This document shows, one piece after another, positions 8,737-16,924 of a DNA stretch of 45,484 nt. Position numbers and translations under genes: made by a program. The notes under the pieces were generated by a model. It saw only the letters and a list, made by a program, of their open reading frames with translations. It ran no database searches and was not told where the DNA came from. The stretch is from NCBI GenBank assembly GCA_049965795.1, contig JBMFVW010000013.1, positions 1-45,484 on the forward strand. Reading direction: 5' to 3'. How positions within the stretch are numbered: the first letter of the stretch is position 1; each line of letters opens with the position of its first letter. This DNA is from Acidulodesulfobacterium_A sp049965795. GTDB taxonomy: Bacteria; SZUA-79; Acidulodesulfobacterales; Acidulodesulfobacteraceae.

Positions 8737-9441
8737 ATGAGCGCATTATACGTCGTTGCGACGCCTATAGGAAACCTGGAAGATATTACTATAAGAGCGT
8801 TAAAAGTAATGAGGGAGGCAGATTTTATAGCCTGCGAAGATACCAGAAAAACTAGGATATTAACTTCAAAGTATCATATTAAAACCCGCTTGATCCCATA
8901 TCACGAATATAATAAAAAATCGGCTGCCGACGCTATAGCCGGCGGCATAATGAAAGGCAGAGATTACGTTCTTGTCAGCGAAGCAGGAACGCCTTTAATA
9001 TCCGACCCCGGTTCATATTTAGTACGTTTGTGTATCGAAAAAGGAATAAAAGTAGTTCCGATCCCCGGTCCCTCAAGCGTTTTAACAGCGATATCGGCAT
9101 CGGGACTGAATACTTCGGAATTTACTTTTATCGGTTTTTTACCTAAAAAAGAGGGAAAAAGAAAAAAACTGCTTGCAAAATTAAAGGATGAAAAAAGAGT
9201 TTTTATACTTTTTGAACCCGGCAGAAGCGTCGAAAAACTGCTTGCGGAAATAAACGAAATTATGGGCAGCGTTAAAATATGCTACGCAAAAGAGCTTACT
9301 AAAATTTATGAATTTATAGAAACTAAAGACATAAAAACTATAACCGAAGAAATTATCAACAGGCCACAACTAACCAAGGGCGAGTTAACTTTAATAATCG
9401 ATCCTTCGCCTATTGCGGAAACAAACCAAGAATTATCTTAA
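8737..9441 (+). CDS. rsmI: 16S rRNA 2'-O-methyltransferase RsmI
   Basis: The 234-residue protein is the tetrapyrrole-methylase-fold enzyme that methylates the ribose of C1402 in 16S rRNA with S-adenosylmethionine. The N-terminal YVVATPIGNLEDITIRAL, the ACEDTRKT segment, SEAGTPLISDPG and PIPGPSSVLTAISASGL are characteristic. The length is somewhat short, because the C-terminal extension of the E. coli protein is lacking. It begins 5 bases after nadE and its 3' end overlaps the convergent acylphosphatase gene by 9 bases. Confidence 0.94.
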   Translation: MSALYVVATPIGNLEDITIRALKVMREADFIACEDTRKTRILTSKYHIKTRLIPYHEYNKKSAADAIAGGIMKGRDYVLVSEAGTPLISDPGSYLVRLCIEKGIKVVPIPGPSSVLTAISASGLNTSEFTFIGFLPKKEGKRKKLLAKLKDEKRVFILFEPGRSVEKLLAEINEIMGSVKICYAKELTKIYEFIETKDIKTITEEIINRPQLTKGELTLIIDPSPIAETNQELS

Positions 9442-9711
9442 TATTTTAAAATCCTTGAAATTAGAAAGCCCGTCCTGTTCATACAGTTTAACTTCTTTGA
9501 CTCTTGAAGAGGGCGGTCCGACATGCACGGAAGCAATGATTTCCTTAATTTTTTCTTCCTCTCCCTCGAAAAAAGCTTCAACATGGCCGTCATGAGTATT
9601 CATTACATAACCCTTTATGCCGATTCTTTCAGCTTCGAGTTTTGTAAAATTTCTAAAATTTACGCCCTGAACTATTCCTTTAATAATAACCCTGTAAGAT
9701 TTTAAAGCCAT
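9433..9711 (-). CDS. acyP: Acylphosphatase
   Basis: The 92-residue protein hydrolyses the carboxyl-phosphate bond of acylphosphates. It carries the signature GIVQGVNFRNFT with the phosphate-binding arginine, and GIKGYVMNTHDGHVEAFFEG with the catalytic asparagine. The length is typical. Its start lies 7 bases after the stop of the phasin-like gene, so the two are likely co-transcribed; its 3' end overlaps the convergent rsmI by 9 bases. Confidence 0.93.
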   Translation of the reverse strand: MALKSYRVIIKGIVQGVNFRNFTKLEAERIGIKGYVMNTHDGHVEAFFEGEEEKIKEIIASVHVGPPSSRVKEVKLYEQDGLSNFKDFKILR

Positions 9712-9718
9712 AAATAAA

Positions 9719-10105
9719 TTATTTTTCTTTCTTATTTTTAAGGTTGTGACTGCCGGTTTTAGTTACTGCTGAATGAGCAGCGTCTTTATGTTTAGAATGT
9801 GCAGCAGCAAGTTTTTCTTCAAGCATATTAATCTTTTCTTCTAATCCTTTTACTTCGGAACTTCTGGCTATATCGGCTTTACTAAGGGCTTTTTTTACTG
9901 ATTCGTCAACTATAGACATCAATTTTTTTTTATTTGCATCATATATGTCTTTCATTTTTTGCGAAAAAACTTCGGATTCTTTTTTGCCGAAATTATGGCT
10001 GACTATAAATTCGTCTAAAATCTTCTGAAATCTATCCTCGGTAACCCCAAGAACCGTTCCTATAAATTCTGCAAACTTATCCACAGCCTTTTTTTGCGAT
10101 TCCAT
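9719..10105 (-). CDS. Phasin-like coiled-coil protein
   Basis: The 128-residue protein is hydrophilic and strongly helical, with no membrane segment. A short amphipathic region (FAEFIGTVLGVTEDRFQKILDEF) is followed by a coiled coil at about 80-105 (VKGLEEKINMLEEKL) and a His/Lys-rich tail. This matches small polyhydroxyalkanoate-granule phasins or phasin-superfamily proteins, but these are low-complexity families and the match is by eye. No PHA synthase is in the window. A strong AAAGGAGG sits just before the ATG, and a TATAAT at 10159-10164 (minus strand) may be its promoter. Confidence 0.5.
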   Translation of the reverse strand: MESQKKAVDKFAEFIGTVLGVTEDRFQKILDEFIVSHNFGKKESEVFSQKMKDIYDANKKKLMSIVDESVKKALSKADIARSSEVKGLEEKINMLEEKLAAAHSKHKDAAHSAVTKTGSHNLKNKKEK

Positions 10106-10233
10106 AAAACCTCCTTTAAATATTAATTATAATTAAAAGTTACTATAATTCTCTTAATATTATAAGTATATCATTAATATTTAAAAAAAGTTGATTAAAT
10201 AACTTTCCTTTGCATTTCAGTTTTCATTTTAAC

Positions 10234-10593
10234 TTACTGCTGCTGCTGAACCATATCGAGTCTTTCTATTTTGGCTTCCTTACCTTTTTTCTTTCTTAAG
10301 TAGTATAATTTTGCCCTTCTTACCTTTCCCCTATAAAGAAGTTCGATTTTATCGATTAAAGGAGAATTAATCAAAAAAGTTTTTTCTACTCCTACGCCGT
10401 AAGAATTTTTTCTTACCGTAAAAGCCGATCTGATGCCGCTTCCTTTTCTTGCAATAACTACTCCTTCGTAAACCTGAATTCTTTCTTTGTCGCCCTCTTT
10501 TATTTTTTGATATACTTTGATGGTGTCGCCAGATTTAAATTGAGGAACGTCCGTTCTTAAGGACGCATTTTCGATTTTTTCTACGATATTCAT
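10234..10593 (-). CDS. rplS: 50S ribosomal protein L19
   Basis: The 119-residue protein is L19, located at the 30S-50S interface. The block VPQFKSGDTIKVYQKIKEGD followed by RIQVYEGVVIARKGSGI, SFTVRK-like AFTVRKNSYGVGVEKTF and GKVRRAKLYYLR is the family signature. It ends in a short glutamine tail (QQQQ). AAAAGGAGAG precedes the ATG. It is the last ribosome-related gene of the ffh-rpsP-rimM-trmD-rplS set. Confidence 0.97.
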   Translation of the reverse strand: MNIVEKIENASLRTDVPQFKSGDTIKVYQKIKEGDKERIQVYEGVVIARKGSGIRSAFTVRKNSYGVGVEKTFLINSPLIDKIELLYRGKVRRAKLYYLRKKKGKEAKIERLDMVQQQQ

Positions 10594-10629
10594 TTAGGTC
10601 TCTCCTTTTGTTTATATTTATTTATATAA

Positions 10630-11331
10630 TTAATTAATTTTTCTTATTTGTTCCGTTTTTTTTAATGCTTTTTCCATTCTCCACTTTTCGATCAGCTTAT
10701 GATTTCCGCTAAGAAGTATTTCTGGAACGGATAAATTTCTAAACGATTTTGGTTTCGTATATTGGGGATATTCCAATATTTTTTTAAAATCGCCGGAAAG
10801 ACTTTCCTCTTTAAGCGATTCTTGATTACCCAAAAAACCTTTAAAATATCTGCTTACCGATTCTATGAAAACTATCGAAGCTATTTCGCCTCCGGACAGT
10901 ATATAGCTGCCTATCGATATTTCTATTCCTCCCGTTAAATCTGCAACCCTTGCGTCTATTCCTTCGTATCTCCCGCAAATTATTATAATATGTTCAAAAT
11001 CGGACATTTCCGAAGCGGTATCCGAGTCGAGCAATTTTCCGGAAGGAGACATTATAACTACCGCTCTTTTTTCGCTTTTATATTTTTTTTTAAAATTTTC
11101 TACTGAATATTCGCAGGCTTTAATAATTGGTTCCGCCATTAACAGCTGTCCAGCCCCACCGCCGTAAATTTTATCGTCAACCCTTTTATATTTGCCGCTT
11201 GAAAAGTCTCTGGGATTAATAATATTTATTTCCATTAATCCGGTTTTTAAAGCCTTTCCTATAAGACCTGTTTTTAAAAACGAATCGAAATATTCGGGCA
11301 TTATAGATATAACGTCTATTACCTTCTTCAT
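10630..11331 (-). CDS. trmD: tRNA (guanine-N1)-methyltransferase
   Basis: The 233-residue SPOUT-family enzyme methylates G37 of tRNAs with S-adenosylmethionine, preventing frameshifting. The knot region is visible as GGGAGQLLMAEPI, IIICGRYEGIDARV and ISIGSYILSGGEIA, and the C-terminal domain carries LEYPQYTKP. It starts 4 bases after rimM. The order rimM-trmD-rplS is the standard bacterial one. Confidence 0.97.
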   Translation of the reverse strand: MKKVIDVISIMPEYFDSFLKTGLIGKALKTGLMEINIINPRDFSSGKYKRVDDKIYGGGAGQLLMAEPIIKACEYSVENFKKKYKSEKRAVVIMSPSGKLLDSDTASEMSDFEHIIIICGRYEGIDARVADLTGGIEISIGSYILSGGEIASIVFIESVSRYFKGFLGNQESLKEESLSGDFKKILEYPQYTKPKSFRNLSVPEILLSGNHKLIEKWRMEKALKKTEQIRKIN

Positions 11332-11335
11332 ATTT

Positions 11336-11839
11336 TTATATTCTATAATTATTTTCGTTTTTAACCGATATTTTAGAACTTTTAATATCTATAGTTTCTA
11401 TATTTTCAGCCGTCATAGGAATCAGGTAAACTGCCGAATTTGACTTTATTTCCATTATGTCGGTTTCTCCGCCGTAAATTTCAGAAACCGAACCGATATT
11501 ATTTTTTTTTTCGTTATAACAGTTTAAACCGATTAAATCGGAAATTAAAAATTCGTCTTTATCCAATTTAATATCGGTTTTATTAATATAAACGGATGTT
11601 CTTTTAAACTTTTCCGCCGATTCAATAGAATCTACGCCGTTTAATTTAATAAGATAACCTTTATTTACCGGCCTGATTTTTTCAATTTCTAATTTTTGAT
11701 ATGCGCCGTTTTCTTTAATAAAAAGTCCGCAGTCCGAATCCATAAGATTAGACAAGGGGTTGTATAGATTAAATAAAAGTTCGCCTAAGATGCCGTGCGG
11801 TTTTATAAATTCCCCTATATCTATATAAACGGGATTCAT
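11336..11839 (-). CDS. rimM: 16S rRNA processing protein RimM
   Basis: The 167-residue protein helps 30S maturation and binds S19. It has the N-terminal RimM barrel (IGEFIKPHGILGELLFNLY) and the C-terminal PRC-barrel region with DLIGLNCYNEKKNNIGSVSEIY. The sequence is divergent but position between rpsP and trmD supports it. Its ATG overlaps the rpsP stop as ATGA, implying translational coupling. Confidence 0.92.
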   Translation of the reverse strand: MNPVYIDIGEFIKPHGILGELLFNLYNPLSNLMDSDCGLFIKENGAYQKLEIEKIRPVNKGYLIKLNGVDSIESAEKFKRTSVYINKTDIKLDKDEFLISDLIGLNCYNEKKNNIGSVSEIYGGETDIMEIKSNSAVYLIPMTAENIETIDIKSSKISVKNENNYRI

Positions 11840-12078
11840 TTAGCCTGGTTTTTTACCAGCGTCATAACGGTATCGCTCGGTTTTGCCCCCAAACTTACCC
11901 ACTTGTCGAATTTGTCCTTGTCGATGTTAAACTGGACGCCTTTATCGGCGCACGGATTATAAGTCCCCAGTATTTCGATAAATTTTTTCTGCACGGCTTT
12001 TTCTCCGGAAGCCGCTACTATTCTGTAAAAAGGTTTTTTGTGAGAACCGATTCTCGATAATCTGATTTTTACCGCCAC
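11836..12078 (-). CDS. rpsP: 30S ribosomal protein S16
   Basis: The 80-residue protein has the S16 signature VKIRLSRIGSHKKPFYRIVAASG and the LGTYNPCAD segment. The start is a GTG at 12078, preceded by AAAGGAG inside the end of ffh; the two genes overlap by 10 bases. The usual small KH-domain gene (khpA) between rpsP and rimM is missing, and the rimM start overlaps the rpsP stop. Confidence 0.97.
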   Translation of the reverse strand: MAVKIRLSRIGSHKKPFYRIVAASGEKAVQKKFIEILGTYNPCADKGVQFNIDKDKFDKWVSLGAKPSDTVMTLVKNQAK

Positions 12079-13445
12079 TTGAAATCTCCTTTGTTAAACA
12101 TGTTTTTAATATTATTTATATTTTTTAAAGAACCCAATTTGTTCTTCTTTAAAGACTTCATAATTTTTTTTACTTCCTCGAATTTATTTATAAAGATATT
12201 AACGTCGTTGACGGTAGTGCCGCTTCCTACGGCGATTCTTTTGCGCCTTCCGCCGTTTAATATGTCGGGGTTCAGTCTTTCTTTTTCCGTCATAGAATTA
12301 ATAATAGCCTTAATTTTAACTATCTCTTTTTCCGCTGCTTCAGAGTTAAATTTATCTTTTATTTTTGAAAAGCCTGGTATCATGCCGGCAATCTGGGTAA
12401 TCCCGCCTATTTTAGACATCATTTTTAGCTGTTCGGCAAAATCTTTAACGGTAAAATCTTTTTTGTTAAGCGATTCTTCTATGGATTTAGCGGATTTTTC
12501 GTCTATAGATTCCTGAGCTTTTTCGATAAGGCTTAATATGTCGCCCATGCCGAGTATTCTGTCGGCTATCCTGTCCCCGTAAAAGACTTCAAAATCGCTG
12601 AGTTTTTCGCCGGCGCCTAAGAATTTAATCGGTTTGGCGACTGTTTTTTTAATAGAAAGAGCCGCCCCGCCTCTTGCATCGCCGTCAACTTTTGTGAGAA
12701 CTACTCCGGATATGCCTAAGGCGTCGTTGAAAGTTTTTGCGACCGTAACCGCGCTCTGCCCCAGCATTGAGTCGGCTACAAATAATATTTCGTTTGGATT
12801 AAATTTATTTTTAAGAAGTTTAAGTTCGTCCATTAACGGCTCATCTATTTCGAGTCGTCCCGCAGTATCGACGATTATGGTATCGTAAGCATGCTTTTCG
12901 GCAATTTCTATAGCGTTTTTAACTATTTCGTCGGGCTTTTGCAGGATTTTCCCGTTTTCTTCGGGCGTTTCGTAAACGGGAATATTTATGCTTGCCCCGA
13001 TTTTTTTAAGCTGAAGTATAGCGGCCGGTCTGTAAACGTCAGCGGGAACAAGATATACGCTGCGTTTCAATCTGTGAAGATAAAGCGCAAGTTTTCCCGC
13101 CGTAGTTGTTTTACCAGAACCCTGAAGTCCTATGAGCATTATAATAACAGGAGGTTTTGCCTTAATATTTAAAGGTTCGTTGTCTCCCAACAGTTCTACT
13201 AATTCGTTTCTTATTATTTTAATAATCTGCTGGGCAGGGGTCAGGCTGTCGGCTACTTTTTCGCCTATGGCTTTATTTTTTACGGATTCTATAAATTCTT
13301 TTACTATAAGGTAGTTTACGTCTGCTTCAAGCAAAGAAAGCCTGACTTCCTTAAGACTGTCTTCTATATTTTTTTCCGACAGTTTTCCGTAACCTTTAAG
13401 GTTTTTAAAAACTTTTTCGAGTTTTGAACTAAGTCCGTCAAACAT
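12069..13445 (-). CDS. ffh: Signal recognition particle protein Ffh
   Basis: The 458-residue GTPase binds signal peptides and 4.5S RNA and targets proteins to the membrane with FtsY. The N domain (MFDGLSSKLEKVFKNLKG) is followed by the G domain with LIGLQGSGKTTTAGKLA, DTAGR (near 195) and TKVDGDARGGAALS. The M domain carries MTEKERLNPDILNGGRRKRIAVGSG, the RNA-binding helix-turn-helix. Length matches the family. It opens the minus-strand ribosome operon and overlaps rpsP by 10 bases. Confidence 0.97.
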   Translation of the reverse strand: MFDGLSSKLEKVFKNLKGYGKLSEKNIEDSLKEVRLSLLEADVNYLIVKEFIESVKNKAIGEKVADSLTPAQQIIKIIRNELVELLGDNEPLNIKAKPPVIIMLIGLQGSGKTTTAGKLALYLHRLKRSVYLVPADVYRPAAILQLKKIGASINIPVYETPEENGKILQKPDEIVKNAIEIAEKHAYDTIIVDTAGRLEIDEPLMDELKLLKNKFNPNEILFVADSMLGQSAVTVAKTFNDALGISGVVLTKVDGDARGGAALSIKKTVAKPIKFLGAGEKLSDFEVFYGDRIADRILGMGDILSLIEKAQESIDEKSAKSIEESLNKKDFTVKDFAEQLKMMSKIGGITQIAGMIPGFSKIKDKFNSEAAEKEIVKIKAIINSMTEKERLNPDILNGGRRKRIAVGSGTTVNDVNIFINKFEEVKKIMKSLKKNKLGSLKNINNIKNMFNKGDFKWR

Positions 13446-13529
13446 TAGGATATCTCAATTAATAATAAATAAAGTTTTTTATATAATAGAAAACTAATAT
13501 TTTATTAGTTTTTTTAAAATATGTCAAAT

Positions 13530-13595
13530 GGAAAAGGTACAACCTTAATCCTGCAATAGAAAATATTTGCAAAAAATTAATCTGACGCCTTTTCC
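13530..13595. repeat. Degenerate hairpin element, family B
   Basis: The left end GGAAAAGG (from 13530) and the right arm AATTAATCTGACGCCTTTTCC (ending 13595) match the outer parts of the intact element at 18520-18607, but the middle of the left arm has diverged. It lies in the 187-base gap between the fusion gene and ffh. No family A palindrome is next to this copy. Confidence 0.6.
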
Positions 13596-13632
13596 GAAAT
13601 CTGGCAACATCACAAATAAAACGCAAATTGAA

Positions 13633-15933
13633 TCAGAAGTATCCGAGCTGGCGAAGTTTGTCCATAGCTGATTCTTTATCCTGTGAACGTCCTGAGCGTT
13701 CGGCGGCATCTTTTTCCGAAGTTTTATGAGTGCAGGGCGCGCAGTCTATAGATCTGTAGCCCTGCTCGTAAAGCGTGCAGTAAGGAAGATTGTTAAAATT
13801 AATATAATCCCATATATCTTTTTCGGTAAAGTGAAGCAAGGGATGGACCCTGAAATGGTGGGGGTCTTTTCTTTTAGAAAAATAGGATTCGTTTGCTCTG
13901 GCTTCGTTTTCGTCTCTTCTTATTCCGGTAAACATGGCTTTGAGATGAAGGTCTTTAATAGACTGCTTAAGAGGAATGGTTTTAAGAGTATTGCAGCAGT
14001 CGGCTTTATCTTTAGCTACCGGATATTTCTGCCGAAGCGCTTCGTCGTTTGAGTATTTTACAAGTTCGAAGTTCCATGCGGATTTTAATTTTTCCATAAA
14101 TTCTTTAATTTCGGGGAATTCTGCCGACGTATTTATGGTAATAACTTTAAAGGGTATTTTACCGCCCTCCGCCCGCCTTATTAAATCTAATAAAACTGTT
14201 GAATCTTTTCCGCCGGTGAATGCTATGCCGATTTTATCTCCGTATCTGTCCCCCGCTTCTTTAATAATTTCAATGCTTAGAGAAATTTTTTGTTCTAGAA
14301 GCGCAAGAGATTCAGCCGCTATATTTTTATCGGATTCCGGCTGGTTAAATATGATGTCGGCACCGCTTTTGTCGGCAGCACTTTTATCGTCGAATAAATT
14401 TTCGCTTATAAAAGCATGACTTTCAATTTCGTTTAAAATTTCGATATATTTTGCGGAATCCGAAAGAGAAGTATTTAATAAGTTAATATTTTCTTCGAGC
14501 GGGTCGCTTATAAGGTCGAAGAAATAATTTTTAGGCCTGTTATAAATTTCCGAAGTTATCATGCTTTGATAAATATTTTGACGCGTAGTCTGTTTCGATT
14601 TAAGCGAATTTAGGAGAAACAGGTATTCAGGTTTGCTGACCCTTTTTCTCATAACGGAATTGAACATTTCTATTATAAAGTCTTCATCTGAAAGATTTAT
14701 ATTTTCGACAATTTTTTTTGCTTCAGACTGCAAAACATTATCGGGAATGAATAAATATTTACGGTCTTTAGTTCTTATAGAGCGTTGAGACAGGAAATAT
14801 TTGTCTTTAGAAGAGGCGCCGTTTTTGCTTCTGTCGTAAACGCCGGCGGAAAACTGCATTATCTCGTTATACATATTTTGCGTACAAAATTCCGAATAGC
14901 AGTATTCCCTTTCTTTTTCTGCAAGCAAAGATAATCCGTCCGTTTCAATTAAACTTAAGCCACCGAAGACGTTTTTATCGTCGAAAACAGTGTTTAAACC
15001 GGATAAAGACATTAATGTCGGAAATAAATCGACTATAGAAGCTAATTTATTATTAACGCCTTTTTCTAATTGCGGCGCATGCAGTATCAGCGGTATTTTT
15101 ATAACTTCGTCGAAAAGTTCGCCCATGTGGCCGAAAACAGGCATATCGTAGAAAACTATTCTGCCTTCTCCGTGGTCTGCAAAAATAGAATAGATATTTT
15201 CATCGTTAAAATACCCCATATTTTTTAAAAAACCGTATATAAGCCTAAATCGTCCTTTGTCGAATTTATTTACTCCGTAAATATATGGGGGAAGCATAAT
15301 TTGTACCCCGTAATTTACCTTCCCGGAAAAATTATTCCAGAGAGTGAAAGGATTATTATTTTGAACGGGTATTTTATATAAAGAGGACATTTTGTTTATG
15401 AATGCAAAATAGTCGTCGTTATAATGGTTTTCGTTATAATTTTGCGAAAAAATATAAGGTTCGTGGATGTCGAAAAGATGTATAAAACAGAATACCTTTT
15501 CGTTTTCTAAAGCCGAAATTTGTTTAAAAAGCAGATTTATATCGTTTGCATATATAAAATCAAATCCTTTTGTCAGCCCCAGAGGCTGAAAAAGTTCTAT
15601 AACGTCGGAATAAAATATAGTTTTATAGCCGTTATTTTTATAAATTTCCGCGAGAGTCGCGCAATCTTTCCTTATTTTTTTATAAAAAAAAGGCCTTAAA
15701 CCATGCTTGGGCTGTAACAATCCGGTAAATAAAGAAGCATGCGCCGCGGTAGTATAGCTCGATGCGGAAAAACAATCTGTAAAAACAGTTGAGTTTTCGG
15801 CGATTTCGTCTAACGTGGGGGTATCTACTAAATTTTCGACGTAAAATTGTTTAAGATGCGGCCTGTTCTTAATATAGCTTACGCAGTCGTATCTGAGGTT
15901 GTCAACCGATATAAGTAAAACCTTATTGTTCAT
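13633..15933 (-). CDS. Sulfatase-like / APS reductase-like (CysH) fusion protein
   Basis: The 766-residue protein joins two domains. Residues 1 to about 490 are an alkaline-phosphatase/sulfatase fold, with a metal-binding VDNLRYD (Asp11), FADHGEG, FGHMGE and the sulfatase C-terminal FFDLISDPLEENINL. The formylglycine motif C/S-x-P-x-R is absent; Thr61 in TTAAHASLFTG sits at the nucleophile position. Residues from about 540 are a PAPS/APS reductase domain, with FTGGKDST (572-579), Cys646-Cys647 and Cys731-x2-Cys734, the cluster motif of iron-sulfur APS reductases, then ERSGRSQDKE. No signal peptide is seen. It starts one base after recR. Substrates of either half are unknown; linked sulfate-ester or phosphoester cleavage and sulfur reduction is only a hypothesis. 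Confidence 0.85.
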   Translation of the reverse strand: MNNKVLLISVDNLRYDCVSYIKNRPHLKQFYVENLVDTPTLDEIAENSTVFTDCFSASSYTTAAHASLFTGLLQPKHGLRPFFYKKIRKDCATLAEIYKNNGYKTIFYSDVIELFQPLGLTKGFDFIYANDINLLFKQISALENEKVFCFIHLFDIHEPYIFSQNYNENHYNDDYFAFINKMSSLYKIPVQNNNPFTLWNNFSGKVNYGVQIMLPPYIYGVNKFDKGRFRLIYGFLKNMGYFNDENIYSIFADHGEGRIVFYDMPVFGHMGELFDEVIKIPLILHAPQLEKGVNNKLASIVDLFPTLMSLSGLNTVFDDKNVFGGLSLIETDGLSLLAEKEREYCYSEFCTQNMYNEIMQFSAGVYDRSKNGASSKDKYFLSQRSIRTKDRKYLFIPDNVLQSEAKKIVENINLSDEDFIIEMFNSVMRKRVSKPEYLFLLNSLKSKQTTRQNIYQSMITSEIYNRPKNYFFDLISDPLEENINLLNTSLSDSAKYIEILNEIESHAFISENLFDDKSAADKSGADIIFNQPESDKNIAAESLALLEQKISLSIEIIKEAGDRYGDKIGIAFTGGKDSTVLLDLIRRAEGGKIPFKVITINTSAEFPEIKEFMEKLKSAWNFELVKYSNDEALRQKYPVAKDKADCCNTLKTIPLKQSIKDLHLKAMFTGIRRDENEARANESYFSKRKDPHHFRVHPLLHFTEKDIWDYINFNNLPYCTLYEQGYRSIDCAPCTHKTSEKDAAERSGRSQDKESAMDKLRQLGYF

Positions 15934-15934
15934 C

Positions 15935-16540
15935 CTAATCGAATTTTTTTCTATAATTAATCGCTTCCGACAAAGTGTCTTTATCTACGTATTCCAAATC
16001 GGAGCCTATGGGTATTCCTCTTGCCAAAGCAGATATGCGAACGTTGTAAGGCGATAAAATTTTCTGTATATATATTGAAGTAGCTTCTCCGTTTGAGTTT
16101 GGATTAAGCGCAAGTATAATTTCTTCAAAACCGCCGTTTCCTACCCTGCTTGCAAGTTCTTTAAGTTTCAAATCGGACGGCGTTACCCCTTCCAGCGGAT
16201 TTATTAAACCGTGCAATACATGATAATAACCGTTATAATTTCCGCTTTTTTCAAATACGTATATTATTTCGGGATTTTCTACTATGCAAAGCTGTTTTCC
16301 GTTTCTCGACGGGTTGCCGCATATGTGGCAGATATCGTCGGAGCTTAGATTAAAACATTTTTCGCATAATTTTATATTTTGTTTCGCATTTTTTATTGCA
16401 TCCGCAAGACCGTAAGCTACTGATTCGTTTTGGGATAATAAGTAGAACGCAAGTCTTCTTGCCGATCTTTCGCCTATGCCGGGAAGTTTTTTGAAAGCAA
16501 ATACTATATCTTTGACGTAATCAGAATGGTTTAAAGACAT
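15935..16540 (-). CDS. recR: Recombination protein RecR
   Basis: The 201-residue protein acts with RecF/RecO to load RecA at gaps. It has the N-terminal helix-hairpin-helix LPGIGERSARRLAFYLL, a C4 zinc finger (CEKC...CHIC), and a Toprim domain with IVENPEIIYVFEKSG and LALNPNSNGEATSIYI. Length is typical. It follows ybaB by 11 bases in the conserved dnaX-ybaB-recR order. Confidence 0.97.
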   Translation of the reverse strand: MSLNHSDYVKDIVFAFKKLPGIGERSARRLAFYLLSQNESVAYGLADAIKNAKQNIKLCEKCFNLSSDDICHICGNPSRNGKQLCIVENPEIIYVFEKSGNYNGYYHVLHGLINPLEGVTPSDLKLKELASRVGNGGFEEIILALNPNSNGEATSIYIQKILSPYNVRISALARGIPIGSDLEYVDKDTLSEAINYRKKFD

Positions 16541-16551
16541 AAAACGGCCCG

Positions 16552-16866
16552 TTAAAAAAGACCGGGCAGGTTAAGCCCGCCGGTTAGTTTAGACATTTCG
16601 CCCGTTACCATATCTTTAGATTTGTTAAGGGCTTCGTTTATGGAAGCTATTATAAGATCCTGAAGCATTTCGACGTCGTCCGGATTTACGACCGTTTTAT
16701 CTATATTTATTTCGAGAAGTTCCTGTTTTCCGTTGACTTTTGCGGTAACCATTCCGCCGCCGGCGCTGGCTTCCACCGTTTTAGAACCTAATTCTTCCTG
16801 CATTTTAAGCATATCGGATTGAAGTTTTTGCGCCTGCTTTAACATCCCGGCGATATTTTTCGACAT
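16552..16866 (-). CDS. ybaB: YbaB/EbfC nucleoid-associated protein
   Basis: The 104-residue DNA-binding protein matches the YbaB/EbfC family. The N-terminal helix MSKNIAGMLKQAQKLQSDMLKMQEEL is followed by the conserved VEASAGGGMVTAKVNG, then DPDDVEMLQDLI-type residues (NPDDVEMLQDLIIAS). GGAGG lies 7 bases before the ATG. The dnaX-ybaB-recR cluster is widely conserved. Confidence 0.95.
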   Translation of the reverse strand: MSKNIAGMLKQAQKLQSDMLKMQEELGSKTVEASAGGGMVTAKVNGKQELLEINIDKTVVNPDDVEMLQDLIIASINEALNKSKDMVTGEMSKLTGGLNLPGLF

Positions 16867-16924
16867 TGTGTAAGCCTCCAGTATATTGAATTTTTAAATA
16901 TTTATTTATATTTTATTTAATTTT

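Noticed and set aside
13633..15933. Ordinary formylglycine sulfatase
   Set aside because: The C/S-x-P-x-R motif is missing; TTAAHAS occupies the site.
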